A DNA stretch of 64,000 nucleotides from Nitrospira sp. Its GTDB lineage: Bacteria > Nitrospirota > Nitrospiria > Nitrospirales > Nitrospiraceae. The stretch's first letter is position 1; each line of letters starts with the position of its first letter. Under the pieces are notes generated by a model. The model made no database searches and had not been told where the DNA came from. It saw nothing but the letters and a program-made list of their open reading frames with translations. A program made the position numbers and the translations under genes. This document shows, one piece after another, positions 1 to 9,759 of the stretch. The stretch spans positions 453,001 through 517,000 of the forward strand of contig CP126121.1 in NCBI GenBank assembly GCA_030123625.1, in the 5' to 3' direction.

Positions 1-1
1 G

Positions 2-787
2 ACGACATTATATTGTCGGCTCGATTTGCCGGAGCTGATTCCGGTGTTTGAGCGATTTTCCGAGTTACCTGTCGTCTCCGTATCGGAGACTCAGCGCGGG
101 CCGATGCCTGGGATCAATTGGCAGAACACCATCCATCCGGGACTGCCTCGCCATCTGTATTCTATGCATCCAAATCTCGGCAGGTACCTCGCATTCTTGG
201 GCCGAATCTCTCCCGACAGAGGCGTGGAGCAGGCGATCGAGCTGGCCAAACGCACTGATATGCCGATTCGGATCGCGGCCAGGGTGGACCCGGCGGATCG
301 GAATTATTTTGAACATATCGCACCATTATTCGAACATCCGTTAGTGGAATATGTCGGTGAAGTCACCGACGGCGAGAAAGAGGATTTTCTCGGTGAGGCG
401 TATGCGTTGATCTGCCCTGTCGAGCGGCCGGACCCCTTCGGCTTGGTCTTGATCGAAGCGCTCGCGTGCGGGACGCCTGTGCTGGCCTATCGACGGGAAG
501 GCGTTTCAGAAATAGTGGATCACGGATCGACGGGATATTTCAGCGACACCTTGGAGGAGATGGTCCACACAGTGGCGTGGGTACCCAATATCGATCGCCG
601 CCGCTGCCGATCAGCCTTCGAAGATCGGTTTACCGCCGAACGCATGGTGCAGGAGTATCTCTTGTTGTATCAACGATCGATGCACAAAGAAAAAGACCAG
701 TCGGCTGATCAAGGTTCCTACCGCGTCATGCGGCAGTTTCCGCATTCAGCGGCCGCTGAGGAGGCCCGAGTCGAGGCAGCGGCCTGA
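2..787 (+). CDS. GT4-family glycosyltransferase, 5'-truncated by the window edge
   Basis: The frame is open from the left edge, so the N-terminal domain and the start codon lie outside; 261 residues are visible. They form the GT-B C-terminal half: the strand-turn motif FLGRISPDRGVEQAIELAK that opens the nucleotide-sugar domain, and the family signature ending FGLVLIEALACGTPV with the E-x7-E-type glutamates that contact the donor sugar. Family knowledge: GT4 enzymes transfer a sugar from an NDP- or GDP-sugar, usually for polysaccharide or glycolipid synthesis. The last ~30 residues are Ala/Glu-rich and probably disordered. An internal TTG at 26 could mimic a start, but the homologous sequence continues upstream of it. 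The acceptor cannot be told from sequence. Confidence 0.85.
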   Translation, partial: TTLYCRLDLPELIPVFERFSELPVVSVSETQRGPMPGINWQNTIHPGLPRHLYSMHPNLGRYLAFLGRISPDRGVEQAIELAKRTDMPIRIAARVDPADRNYFEHIAPLFEHPLVEYVGEVTDGEKEDFLGEAYALICPVERPDPFGLVLIEALACGTPVLAYRREGVSEIVDHGSTGYFSDTLEEMVHTVAWVPNIDRRRCRSAFEDRFTAERMVQEYLLLYQRSMHKEKDQSADQGSYRVMRQFPHSAAAEEARVEAAA

Positions 788-880
788 TACAGGACAATCG
801 GTCATCCAGCCAAGTACCTGTGTAGTCCTCTCCAGTCGGATGAAATCGGCGGTGACCATAAGAAGAATCTTCTCCGGCCG

Positions 881-3800
881 TTAGTAGACTGGGCAAGCAG
901 CCGTGTGCCGTTTTGATAATACGGCTTGTTCAATGGCGTGACACAACGCGTCAACGGCGCTCTCTTTCGTCAAATAGGCGAATGCGCCGGCCGCTTTCAT
1001 TTTTTGTTCCGTATCGGCCGATTGATTCACCGACAGGCCGATGACGACGGTAGCCGGATGATTCGCCTTGATCTGCTGCGTCGCTTCAATCCCATCCATC
1101 TTCGGCATATCGATGTCCATCACCACCACATCCGGATCGAGCCGCTTCGCGAGTTCGACCGCTTCCATCCCGTCGCCCGCTTCCCCGACAACTTCGAGAT
1201 GATCATACGCCGTCACGATGCTTCGCAAGCCTTGCCGCATCATCGGGTGGTCGTCCACCAGCAGCACACGGATTTTCGAGTGCTGCCGGAGTGCTGAGTC
1301 CTGAGACTTGAGTGCTGAGTTTTTTCCGGACAACTCGGCACTCAGCACTTTATTCTCGGCACTACTTCGGATCGGCAACGCCAACGTCGCCGTGGTGCCT
1401 CGTCCGGGAGCGGACTGCACGTCGAATGTGCCCCCTAGCGCGCGCATGCGTTCTTGGATGCTGAACAGCCCGAACTTGGACGAAATGCCTCCACTAGGTG
1501 TCCCAGCAGCAGCAGCAGCAGCAGCAGCAAGATCAAAGCCTACTCCTTGATCGCTCACCTCGATTCGCAACTGTCCGTCATACCGTTCCAGCCGAACGTC
1601 GGCTTCCCTGGTCCCCGCATGTTTGGAAGAATTGATCAGGAGTTCTCGAACCGATTGAAACAATAAGACGACCTGATCTTCCGGCAGTTTGAGATCGTCC
1701 GTTTCGGGCACGGTCACCGTCACGGTGATCTGATGCTTTTTCATGTACTCGCCCAGCCATTTCAACCCGGCCATCAACCCGTGATCGCGCAACACCGGGG
1801 GGCTGAGATCCGCCACCAAGGTGCGCGTGTAGGTGAGTGCCTCCGATAAGATGTCGTCCATCTTTTTCATCACATCAAAGCAAGCCGGCACGGGGGCAGC
1901 CGCCCGCTTGCCTTGGCCCACGAGGAGCCTGCCGAGTACCAAGGTCTGCTGGAGATGATCGTGTAATTCGGTAGCGAGCCGCTTGCGTTCCCGTTGCTCC
2001 GCAAGGTTCAACTCCGTCGCCATCGTGCGCAGGCGGTCCTGGGACTGCACGAGATCCCGCGTGCGATGGGTCACGCGTTGTTCCAGCTCATCGTTCAATC
2101 GGCGCAGGGCTTCCTCCGCTTGCTTGCGTTCGGTGATATCGTCGATGACGAGCACGATGCGCTCCGGCGTGTCCGGCTCGTTCTCCATCCGCCGAGCGTT
2201 CAAGAGCATGGTGCGGCGGCCGATGGATTCAAAGTCGTGCGTCACCTCGAATTTTTTGAACACCGTGTGTTGCGACAGAATGCTTTCGAGCAGTTCGCGC
2301 AGTTTGGGAATGTTCCACTGGCCGTTGCCCAACTCATACACAAGACGACCTTGAGTCTCGGCTGTACCGACCTGGAACGTGTGATAGAACGCTTCGTTGG
2401 CCGTGTTCACACGAAGATCTTTTCCCAATACAAGCAGCGGGACGGGCGAAGTACGGAGCGTGGCTTCGGCGTAATCGCGCGCGCGCTTCGTTTCCTCTTC
2501 GCTGACGCGTAAGGCCTCTTCCGCCTGCTTGCGCTCGATCAGATCAGCCGCTTGGCGGGCCAGCACGTCGAATAGGCGCAGGTCGCGCTCACTCGGTTGG
2601 TGCGGCTCGCACCAGTGCGTGGAAATCATGCCGAGCACCTTGCCTGCGCGAGAATATAACAACGTGGATTGTGCCGCCCGAATCCCCGCATTTCGATAGC
2701 CCTCAAGCCCGGAGGTGCCGGCCATGAAGTCGCAACTCTCAAAATCCTGCACGATGACGCGTCCGCCGGTCCGCAATGCTTCGCCGCAGATGCAGTTCGA
2801 GTCTGTACCGACCCATTCCCATGCTTCAGCACTTTCCGAGGTAAATCCGCGATGGGCCAGCAGGTGCAACTCACCGGCGCTCCCGCGATCGGGATAGAGC
2901 ATCTGTAGGCTCGCGAAGTTCGACCGCATGATGCCCATCGCCGCATCGAGGATCCGCTCATACAAGCTCTGGACATTGTCCTCGCGGATGAGTGCGGTGC
3001 TCACGTCTTGAAGCTGCCGCATGGCGGCAAGTTCGTCGGCCAACTGCCTGCGACTTTCCCGCAAGGCCTTCTCCACGCGGTCTCGCTCGATGGCGATGCC
3101 GGCCACGTGCGCGCCGAACTCGGCCAGCTTTAATTCCCAGGCGTCGGGCTGGTGCGGTTCGCTGAAACAGAGAAAAAATGAGGCGAGCGGCAAGCCTCCC
3201 GTTCCTAGGATCGGCTTGGAGTATCCCGCGAATATGCCGCAGCTCTGACACAAATCTCGCCACATTTTCGACCCGCGCTCGTCCTTCGTCACGTCCGCGC
3301 ACATCACGGGTTTGCCGGAATAGACCGCTTCGCCGCAGGTGCCGACGCAGAGGCCGTTGATCGGCGCGTCCTGGAGCGCCGCGCCGAATGCAGGCGACAC
3401 ATCCGGAGTGATGGAGCCGGAAATCTTTTTTCGCTGCTCGTCAGCGAGTAAAATGCAGGCGCGGGCGCGTGGATTGAGTTTAGGCACCGTGAGGCACAGT
3501 TCAGTGAGAATTTCGTCGAGCGGGCTGCCGGAAGCGATTTGTTCCATCAGATGCTTCTGTTCGACCAGCAGCGACTCATTCCGCTTGCGCTCGGTGATGT
3601 CGCGCGCGATTTTTGATGCCCCTCTGATCGTTCCGGCCTCGTCTCGAATCGGCGACACGGTAAGCGAAATATGAATGTCGGTTCCGTCTTTGCGCCGCCG
3701 CACGGTTTCGTAATGTTCCAACGTTTCACCGCGCGCGATACGTCCGAGAATCCGTGGTTCTTCGTCTGTGCGATCCGGAGGAAACAGCATCGTAACCGGC

Positions 3801-6800
3801 TTGCCGATGGCTTCGTCCGCCGTATACCCGAACACCTTTTCTGCGCCTTTGTTCCAACTCGTGATAATGCCCCGCAAGTCCTTACTGATGATGGCATCGT
3901 CCGAGGACTGGACGATGGCACTGAGCCTGACCGTCGCTTCCTCGGCCCGCTTCCGCTCGGTAATGTCTACCAGCATATTGACGCCGCCCACGATGTTGCC
4001 CTTGGCGTCGCGCAACGGCGTCGGATAAGGCATGAACCAGACGCGCGTGCCGTCTGGGCGCTCGGCGATTGCTTCAGCCCCGCGGACCGTCCGATTCTCC
4101 TTCAGTGCGATGGCCATCGGACATTGGTCGTGCGGCATCGGCGTGCCGTCGGGATAGTAGAGCTTCCAAGTCACGCACCACTCGTCTGTACCCAGCTCCG
4201 GCACGCGGCCGGAGAATTCCACGGCGGCCGGATTGAAGTGCGTGAGGCGGCCTTCGGCGTCGGTGGTGTAGATCGCAGCCGGCAACGCATCGATCATCTC
4301 GCGAAAGCGGGCTTCCCCCTCTCGCAGCGCGGCCTCGGCATCGCGCCTCATGCGGGCCATTTTCACGTGCGTCTCGACGCGCGCTAGCAATTCCTGGGCG
4401 CTGAAGGGCTTGATGAGATAGTCGTCGGCGCCCTGCTCCAGCCCTTCGACCCGGGATTCTTCGCCGGCTCTGGCCGACAGCAAAATGACCGGAATCATCC
4501 TGGTCGTAGGATCGTCGCGCAACGCCCGGAGTAAGCCAAAACCGTCCAGCCGCGGCATCATGATATCGGTCAGGACCACATCCGGCGGGTCGGCACGCGC
4601 CGCCTCTAAGGCGACTTGCCCATCGGCGGCCGCCAGCACCTCAAAGCGGCTACGCAGCAACCGGCCCACGTACTCCCGCATGTCGGCATTGTCGTCGGCG
4701 AGCAAGACGCGGGGACGGGAGTGCTGAGTCCTGAGTCCTGAGTGCCGAGTGCCCGAATCGGAACTGATCAGATCCGACGACTCGGCACTCAGCACTGAAC
4801 GCTCAGCACTTTCTCCGGACGGCAGCCACCGCGCCGCTTCCTCCACGAACGACATGGCGCCTGACGCCGTCGACATTTTGCCGTGAGTGGCGCCGATGTG
4901 TTGATGCGGCAGATGGCTCTTTCCCAGAGGAATGAACACCCGGAACGTGCTTCCTTTCCCATACCGGCTCTCGACGGAGACCGAACCGCCATGAAGCCGT
5001 GCCAATTCTTGAACGAGGGAAAGCCCAATGCCCGTGCCTTCATACGTACGACCTTGCGACCCCGCGACGCGATGGAACCGCTCAAAAATCTTTCCGAGTT
5101 GGTCATCCGGAATGCCTGTCCCTGTATCACGAACGGTCAGAATGACGTGACGCGCACTTTCAGGTCCCGATAACTCCGCACACTCATTTTCTAACTTTCC
5201 ACTGACCACTCCCCTACCACTGTCCGCTGATCCACTCGCCACTTCTTCCTTCAGACTCACCGCTATTTCGCCATTGAACGTAAACTTAAAGGCGTTGCTC
5301 AACAGATTGAGAACAATCTTTTCCCACATGCCGCGATCCACGAACACGGGCTCGGACAAGGGAGGACAATCGACAATCAGGGAAAGGCCGGCCTTCTCAA
5401 TGGCAGAGCGGAAGACGCTCGCCAAGTCGGTCGTCAATGCGGCCAAGTCCGTCTCTTCATAGACCGCCTGTGCCCGACCGGCCTCGATACGTGAAAAATC
5501 CAACAGCTGGTTCACCAGTTTGAGCAAACGCAACCCGTTGCGATGGACCAGATCGAGCTGTTGATACTGCGAGACGTCGAGCGAAGACGTGGCGTGGCCA
5601 AACTCCGCTTTCAACTGTTCCAGCGGGCCCAGCATCAACGTGAGAGGCGTCCGCAACTCGTGACTGACGTTACTGAAGAACGCGGTCTTGGCGCGGTCCA
5701 GCTCCGCCAACGCTTCGGCCCGTTTACGTTCTTCTTCATAGGCGCGGGCATTGGCAACGGCCGTGGCGATGTGACTGGCCAGGAGGTCCATGAACGTTTT
5801 GTAGTGGTCAGTAAACTCCAGCCGCGGGCTGACGCCCGTCACGACGAACCCCGCCGGCTGTGTCTGACCCGGCTTCGCCATCGGCAGGACGACGGCGCAC
5901 TGTGGTGACTCGGGCCACGCCCCACCTGGCAGCGGCCCGAGCCCTTGATCCAACTTCGCAACCACTTCGGCCCGTCCCGATTTCAGTACGGCACGCAACG
6001 GCCATCCAACCTGTGATCCGCCTGACTCGGACAAATCGACCCTTGACGGTGCGGCAAGCGAACCTTTCGGTAGGGCAGTAAACCCGGCCAGCCGAGCGGT
6101 CGTGCCGTCAGTGTCGAGCAGATAGATGACGACGAAAGGGAGGTCGTACGGATTCCGGGCAAGGATGTCGGCGGCGATCTGGCAAGCATCCTCGGCGGAG
6201 CCGATCTCGTCGCTTGTGCGGGCCAACAATTCCCGCAGTGTCCGCAAGCGCCGCTCGCTGATGGTCCGCTCGGTGTCCTCCGTGACGACGCACAGCATCC
6301 CGCCCACGCCACCCCTCTCGTCGGGAATGGGACTGTACGAGAAGGTGTGGTACGTCTCCTCCGGAAACCCCTTTCGTTCGAGAAACAGCAGCAGCCCCTC
6401 ATCCCACGTGGCCTGCCCGGAGCGGATGACCGACTCGGCACGGGGGCCAATGTCGCCCCAAATTTCCGACCAGACCTCACGCGCCGACCGGCCTAACGCC
6501 CATGGGTGCTTCGGGCCGAGAGTCATCTTGGCGTAGGCGTCGTTGTAGAAGAACGTGAAGTCCGGCCCCCATCCGAGCCACATGGCGTAACGGGAATTGA
6601 GCATAATCCGTAAGATGATCGTAAGACTTTGCGGCCATTGATTAACCGGACCGAGCGCGGTCTTCGACCAATCTTTCGCACGGATCAACTCGCCCATCTC
6701 CCCGCCGCCGGAGAGAAAAGCTGGATCGGATGTCGGCTCTTTGGGGTCTTTTTTTAGCAGATTGGATAATGGCGCGTGATCCACGGACCCTCGTCTACTC

Positions 6801-6811
6801 TTTGTCGCCAC
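881..6811 (-). CDS. Giant hybrid sensor kinase with two complete kinase-receiver modules (kinase D)
   Basis: 1976 residues from a GTG start. Order: PAS-like (~60-180), GAF (~195-355), HisKA with His384 in NVSHELRTPL, HATPase_c (~480-625), receiver 1 (~702-820, Asp749 in LTDIMMPR), PAS (~835-950), PAS (~960-1075), two GAF (~1085-1400), PAS (~1420-1540), coiled coil, HisKA_3 with His1617 in ELHDHLQQ, HATPase_c (~1710-1815), receiver 2 (~1848-1970, Asp1899 in VMDIDMPKMDG). No membrane segment is evident, so it is probably cytoplasmic. It therefore joins a classical HisKA system and a NarX-type system in one chain; receiver 2 resembles NarL receivers but carries no HTH. Both kinase-receiver linkers (~667-697, ~1816-1844) are encoded by heptad-repeat hairpins, and a GCT run encodes eight alanines in the second ATP-lid region. 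The ligand and output are unknown. Confidence 0.9.
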   Translation of the reverse strand: MATKSRRGSVDHAPLSNLLKKDPKEPTSDPAFLSGGGEMGELIRAKDWSKTALGPVNQWPQSLTIILRIMLNSRYAMWLGWGPDFTFFYNDAYAKMTLGPKHPWALGRSAREVWSEIWGDIGPRAESVIRSGQATWDEGLLLFLERKGFPEETYHTFSYSPIPDERGGVGGMLCVVTEDTERTISERRLRTLRELLARTSDEIGSAEDACQIAADILARNPYDLPFVVIYLLDTDGTTARLAGFTALPKGSLAAPSRVDLSESGGSQVGWPLRAVLKSGRAEVVAKLDQGLGPLPGGAWPESPQCAVVLPMAKPGQTQPAGFVVTGVSPRLEFTDHYKTFMDLLASHIATAVANARAYEEERKRAEALAELDRAKTAFFSNVSHELRTPLTLMLGPLEQLKAEFGHATSSLDVSQYQQLDLVHRNGLRLLKLVNQLLDFSRIEAGRAQAVYEETDLAALTTDLASVFRSAIEKAGLSLIVDCPPLSEPVFVDRGMWEKIVLNLLSNAFKFTFNGEIAVSLKEEVASGSADSGRGVVSGKLENECAELSGPESARHVILTVRDTGTGIPDDQLGKIFERFHRVAGSQGRTYEGTGIGLSLVQELARLHGGSVSVESRYGKGSTFRVFIPLGKSHLPHQHIGATHGKMSTASGAMSFVEEAARWLPSGESAERSVLSAESSDLISSDSGTRHSGLRTQHSRPRVLLADDNADMREYVGRLLRSRFEVLAAADGQVALEAARADPPDVVLTDIMMPRLDGFGLLRALRDDPTTRMIPVILLSARAGEESRVEGLEQGADDYLIKPFSAQELLARVETHVKMARMRRDAEAALREGEARFREMIDALPAAIYTTDAEGRLTHFNPAAVEFSGRVPELGTDEWCVTWKLYYPDGTPMPHDQCPMAIALKENRTVRGAEAIAERPDGTRVWFMPYPTPLRDAKGNIVGGVNMLVDITERKRAEEATVRLSAIVQSSDDAIISKDLRGIITSWNKGAEKVFGYTADEAIGKPVTMLFPPDRTDEEPRILGRIARGETLEHYETVRRRKDGTDIHISLTVSPIRDEAGTIRGASKIARDITERKRNESLLVEQKHLMEQIASGSPLDEILTELCLTVPKLNPRARACILLADEQRKKISGSITPDVSPAFGAALQDAPINGLCVGTCGEAVYSGKPVMCADVTKDERGSKMWRDLCQSCGIFAGYSKPILGTGGLPLASFFLCFSEPHQPDAWELKLAEFGAHVAGIAIERDRVEKALRESRRQLADELAAMRQLQDVSTALIREDNVQSLYERILDAAMGIMRSNFASLQMLYPDRGSAGELHLLAHRGFTSESAEAWEWVGTDSNCICGEALRTGGRVIVQDFESCDFMAGTSGLEGYRNAGIRAAQSTLLYSRAGKVLGMISTHWCEPHQPSERDLRLFDVLARQAADLIERKQAEEALRVSEEETKRARDYAEATLRTSPVPLLVLGKDLRVNTANEAFYHTFQVGTAETQGRLVYELGNGQWNIPKLRELLESILSQHTVFKKFEVTHDFESIGRRTMLLNARRMENEPDTPERIVLVIDDITERKQAEEALRRLNDELEQRVTHRTRDLVQSQDRLRTMATELNLAEQRERKRLATELHDHLQQTLVLGRLLVGQGKRAAAPVPACFDVMKKMDDILSEALTYTRTLVADLSPPVLRDHGLMAGLKWLGEYMKKHQITVTVTVPETDDLKLPEDQVVLLFQSVRELLINSSKHAGTREADVRLERYDGQLRIEVSDQGVGFDLAAAAAAAAGTPSGGISSKFGLFSIQERMRALGGTFDVQSAPGRGTTATLALPIRSSAENKVLSAELSGKNSALKSQDSALRQHSKIRVLLVDDHPMMRQGLRSIVTAYDHLEVVGEAGDGMEAVELAKRLDPDVVVMDIDMPKMDGIEATQQIKANHPATVVIGLSVNQSADTEQKMKAAGAFAYLTKESAVDALCHAIEQAVLSKRHTAACPVY
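1280..1364. repeat. Heptad-repeat inverted element, coding, between HATPase and receiver 2 of kinase D
   Basis: Left arm in 7-nt register: AGTGCTG AGTCCTG AGACTTG AGTGCTG (1291-1318), with another AGTGCTG at 1280. A T6 run and a short loop follow, then the right arm ACTCGGC ACTCAGC ACTTTAT TCTCGGC (1334-1361). The arms are near reverse complements. On the minus strand the whole element is read in frame as the linker at residues ~1816-1844, rich in Ser, Ala, Leu and Gln. It uses the same word as the elements at 4720, 30745 and 43870. Confidence 0.85.
1504..1530. repeat. Trinucleotide microsatellite (CAG/CTG) encoding poly-alanine
   Basis: Eight consecutive CAG triplets followed by CAA on the plus strand; on the coding (minus) strand they are GCT codons giving eight alanines at residues ~1762-1769 of kinase D. 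The run lies just before the GxPSGGISSKFG segment of the second HATPase_c domain, the ATP-lid region. The three tandem kinases at 26-37 kb have only two or three alanines, or none, at this place. Confidence 0.9.
4720..4810. repeat. Heptad-repeat inverted element, coding, between HATPase 1 and receiver 1 of kinase D
   Basis: Left arm: AGTGCTG AGTCCTG AGTCCTG AGTGCCG AGTGCCC (4720-4754). Loop of about 25 nt. Right arm: ACTCGGC ACTCAGC ACTGAAC GCTCAGC (4780-4807). Same word and geometry as the element at 1280. On the minus strand it is translated without a stop as the linker at residues ~667-697 that joins the first HATPase_c domain to the first receiver. Confidence 0.85.
5199..5245. repeat. One-armed heptad-periodic tract inside HATPase 1 of kinase D
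   Basis: Words CCACTGA CCACTCC, a 4-nt slip, then CCACTGT CCGCTGA, a 1-nt slip, then CCACTCG CCACTTC. It is 7-periodic like the hairpin elements but has a different word, and no clear inverted arm was found next to it. It is read in frame as a Ser/Gly/Ala-rich loop (residues ~522-537) between two strands of the first HATPase_c domain, just before LTVRDTGTGIPDD. Confidence 0.5.
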
Positions 6812-6999
6812 ACGCTTGCCGGATAAATGGCAATGAATGAGCAGACATTCTCCAGCATACCGGCCTCACTAATAACTAGGGTTATACCTAGAGCGGCTCA
6901 TCGGCACTCATGAGTTGCGCGGGACTGCCGCATTCCGTGAATACACATACGGTCAACTATCATGCGGTTACGTTGGAGGCGACGAAGGGCGGGGGCTTT

Positions 7000-9678
7000 T
7001 CAAGGGCCTGCCAGGCGTCGCGTCATGTTAGCCGTCAAGTGTTGATGCACCGTGGCATACTCGGCCCAAGGATCTTGGGTAAGCCGTGACAACCGTTCCT
7101 CGATATTGTGCAGTGTAAACCGGTCCGAACGTAACTCAGGAGAGCACTCATCCCACGTCAGCGGAACGGAAATAGGAGCTCGCGGCTTCGCGCGCGTCGA
7201 ATAGGCGGCCACCGCAGTCGCGCCTCGACCGTTTCTGAGATAATCCAGATAGACCTTTCCCTTGCGCGTCCGCTTCGACATGTTGTCGGTAAAGCGCGCC
7301 GGAAAGGTGTGCACCATATGTCCGGCCAAAGACCTGGCGAATTGTTTGACCTCGTCCCATGAGTGCCGGCGTTCCAATGGAACCACGACGTGCAACCCTT
7401 TTCCTCCGGTGGTCTTGACAAAAGGCGCCAGGCTCAATTCAGCAAGCAATGTTCTTATGAGACGCGCCGCCTCAACGGCTTCATGCCACGGCACATCCGG
7501 CGCCGGATCTAAGTCGAGGATCATACGGTCCGGCTGATCCAGTCGATCCTGCGTGGCACCCCACGTATGGAACTCCAGGACGCCGAGCTGCACGAGCGCG
7601 ACCAAGGCGGCGGGCGTATTCGCCACCATGTAGCAAGCGGGTCCGTCCGCTTCCTCGACTTCAACGCGATCAATCGCCTCATGGACCTGATCCGTCACGT
7701 GCTTCTGATAGAAGCAGCCGGTGCCGTGGCCGTCCGGACAACGCACCAGCGTCAATGGGCGCCCTCGCAGCTGCGGCAGAATCCAATCCGCGATACGCTC
7801 ATAGAATTGAGCGAATTCCAGTTTGGTGATGCCGTCGTGAGGGAACAACACTCGATAGGGATTCGAGATTTTAATTCCTGCCACCGTCGTTGTCCCGGTA
7901 CGCTTCTGAGTCTCGTGTGGAGATTGAATCCGACGGGCACGGGAGGACGGACGATTCGGGGTACGAACCGCTTCATCCTCTCGTCGATCACCCGTAAGCC
8001 GGCTCGCCGACACAGGTGCGGGCGATTCACGCACGATGACACCGGCCGGCTTATCGCGACGCATGCCCACGAATGACGCCTGACGGAGAAGTCCTTCTTG
8101 CGTCCATCCTGCGAACCTCACCTCCGCCACCAATTCCGGCTTCACCCAATGTACTCCCTTGGCATCCGCGCCCGTCGGAGGTTTCATGAATGCCGGCTTC
8201 GATTGTTGAAGCGATCGCAAGTCATGATGCAATCGAGAGAGTCGTTCTTCGGAAAATCCGGTTCCGACACGTCCCACATAGACCAAATTTCCCTTTCCCT
8301 CGTACACACCGAGCAGTAATGCGCCAAACCCACGTCGCGAACCGGTCGGATCGGTGAAGCCCCCGATCACGAACTCCTGGCGCCGATGGCATTTCAGCTT
8401 GATCCAATTGCGGTTGCGCCCTGGAAGATACTGACTGTCCGTTTGCTTGGCGATCAGACCTTCCAGGCCCTGACGGCAGGCCGCTTCGAAGACGGTGCGA
8501 CCTTTTTCTCGGATATGGTCGCTGTAACGCAGGAGACCGTCCTCCGGTTGTCCGGCCAGCAGCGCCGACAGTTTCCGCTTGCGCTCATGCAGCGGCATCC
8601 CGCGGAGATCGTTCCCGTCGAGAAAGAGCAGATCGAACACGAAATAGACGAGCCGGCCGGCCCTCGCGCCATCGAAGGCATTTTGCAGCGCTTGGAAACT
8701 CATCGTTCCATCCGCAGCAAGCGCCACGATTTCGCCGTCGAGCCAGGCATCGACGACGCGCAAGCCGGCTGCCGCCTTTGCATGGTCCGCCAACTTCGCC
8801 GTCCATTCCAGGCCGTTTCTGGAAAACAGTTCTGCGGCGCCGTTACTGATCCGACAGAGCATGCGGTAGCCGTCGTATTTCAGCTCGTACAGCCAGCCTT
8901 CGTCCTTAGGAGGTTCATCCACCAGCGTGGCCAGTTGCGGCTCCATCCATTCGGGGCAGGACGTCCGTTCACCTCCTTGCTCGCCTCCGGTCCGGGATTG
9001 TGGGCGGCCTCTCCGATGGATCGTTCGATCGAACTCTTTGCGAACCGATCCGGCACGCCGGTCCGTCGCTCGATCCGAATGCCACTCCGCCGGCCGACCG
9101 ACGGCGATTTCATCCATGCTCATTCCGCTTTTCACGCTGTTTGACAACGCGGGCGTTGAATCGATGGCCATTGCCGTACGGGCGGCTTCGTCACGTTCCT
9201 TAATGAGCAGCCAGCTGTTTTCCTCCCGATTGCGCGCTCCGCCCATCCGCACCAAGGTCCAGCGTCCCTGCAGTTTCTGCCCCTCCAGCCTAAATTTAAG
9301 GTGTCCTTTTTCATAGGCTGCCTTCGGATCTCCATCGGGAATCCACTGTCCCCGATCCCAGACCATGACCGTGCCGGCGCCATACTGCCGCGGGGGGATG
9401 ATGCCTTCAAAATCGGCATATTCCATCGGATGATCTTCGACGTGCATAGCCAACCGCTTCTCAGAGGGATTCAGGCTCGGACCCTTGGGAACCGCCCAAC
9501 TTTTCAAGGTCCCGTCGAGCTCCAGCCGAAAGTCATAGTGAAGCCGCCTGGCAGCGTGTTTCTGAATGACATAACGCAACGCCGAGCCGGATCGAGATGG
9601 AGAATCACCCCGAGGTTCCGTGGTGTGCTGAAAATTCCGCTTCTTCCGGTATTGTTGCAACTTCTCTGACGCTTTCAT
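7000..9678 (-). CDS. ligD: Multifunctional DNA ligase D (phosphoesterase-ligase-polymerase)
   Basis: 892 residues, with the three LigD domains in the order phosphoesterase (~35-185), ATP-dependent ligase (~240-530) and primase-polymerase (~600-880). Seen: RRLHYDFRLELDG and DFEGIIPPRQYGAGTV in the phosphoesterase; the nucleotidyl-lysine motif ELKYDGYR with Lys267; DLDPAPDVPWHEAVEAARLI and VKTTGGKGLHVVVPL in the polymerase domain. Known role: end processing, gap filling and sealing in bacterial non-homologous end joining together with Ku. No ku gene is present in the window. The gene follows gap on the same strand after an 81-bp gap and has no obvious Shine-Dalgarno, so co-transcription with gap is possible but unproven. 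Confidence 0.95.
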   Translation of the reverse strand: MKASEKLQQYRKKRNFQHTTEPRGDSPSRSGSALRYVIQKHAARRLHYDFRLELDGTLKSWAVPKGPSLNPSEKRLAMHVEDHPMEYADFEGIIPPRQYGAGTVMVWDRGQWIPDGDPKAAYEKGHLKFRLEGQKLQGRWTLVRMGGARNREENSWLLIKERDEAARTAMAIDSTPALSNSVKSGMSMDEIAVGRPAEWHSDRATDRRAGSVRKEFDRTIHRRGRPQSRTGGEQGGERTSCPEWMEPQLATLVDEPPKDEGWLYELKYDGYRMLCRISNGAAELFSRNGLEWTAKLADHAKAAAGLRVVDAWLDGEIVALAADGTMSFQALQNAFDGARAGRLVYFVFDLLFLDGNDLRGMPLHERKRKLSALLAGQPEDGLLRYSDHIREKGRTVFEAACRQGLEGLIAKQTDSQYLPGRNRNWIKLKCHRRQEFVIGGFTDPTGSRRGFGALLLGVYEGKGNLVYVGRVGTGFSEERLSRLHHDLRSLQQSKPAFMKPPTGADAKGVHWVKPELVAEVRFAGWTQEGLLRQASFVGMRRDKPAGVIVRESPAPVSASRLTGDRREDEAVRTPNRPSSRARRIQSPHETQKRTGTTTVAGIKISNPYRVLFPHDGITKLEFAQFYERIADWILPQLRGRPLTLVRCPDGHGTGCFYQKHVTDQVHEAIDRVEVEEADGPACYMVANTPAALVALVQLGVLEFHTWGATQDRLDQPDRMILDLDPAPDVPWHEAVEAARLIRTLLAELSLAPFVKTTGGKGLHVVVPLERRHSWDEVKQFARSLAGHMVHTFPARFTDNMSKRTRKGKVYLDYLRNGRGATAVAAYSTRAKPRAPISVPLTWDECSPELRSDRFTLHNIEERLSRLTQDPWAEYATVHQHLTANMTRRLAGP

Positions 9679-9701
9679 CGTAGACTCAACGAGAGTGCAG
9701 C

Positions 9702-9713
9702 GCGCGTACGCGC
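9702..9713. promoter_or_regulatory. GC-rich perfect palindrome between gap and ligD
   Basis: GCGCGTACGCGC is a 12-bp perfect palindrome in the 81-bp spacer between the end of gap and the start of ligD. It could be an operator or a weak terminator stem. There is no T tract, so neither role is established. Confidence 0.25.
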
Positions 9714-9759
9714 TTCCGGCAGGATAGACTAACGAATTCGTGATGCGATCCCGACAGCC

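Noticed and set aside
7000-9678. A complete Ku-LigD end-joining operon
   Set aside because: No Ku-like sequence was found on either side; only ligD is visible.
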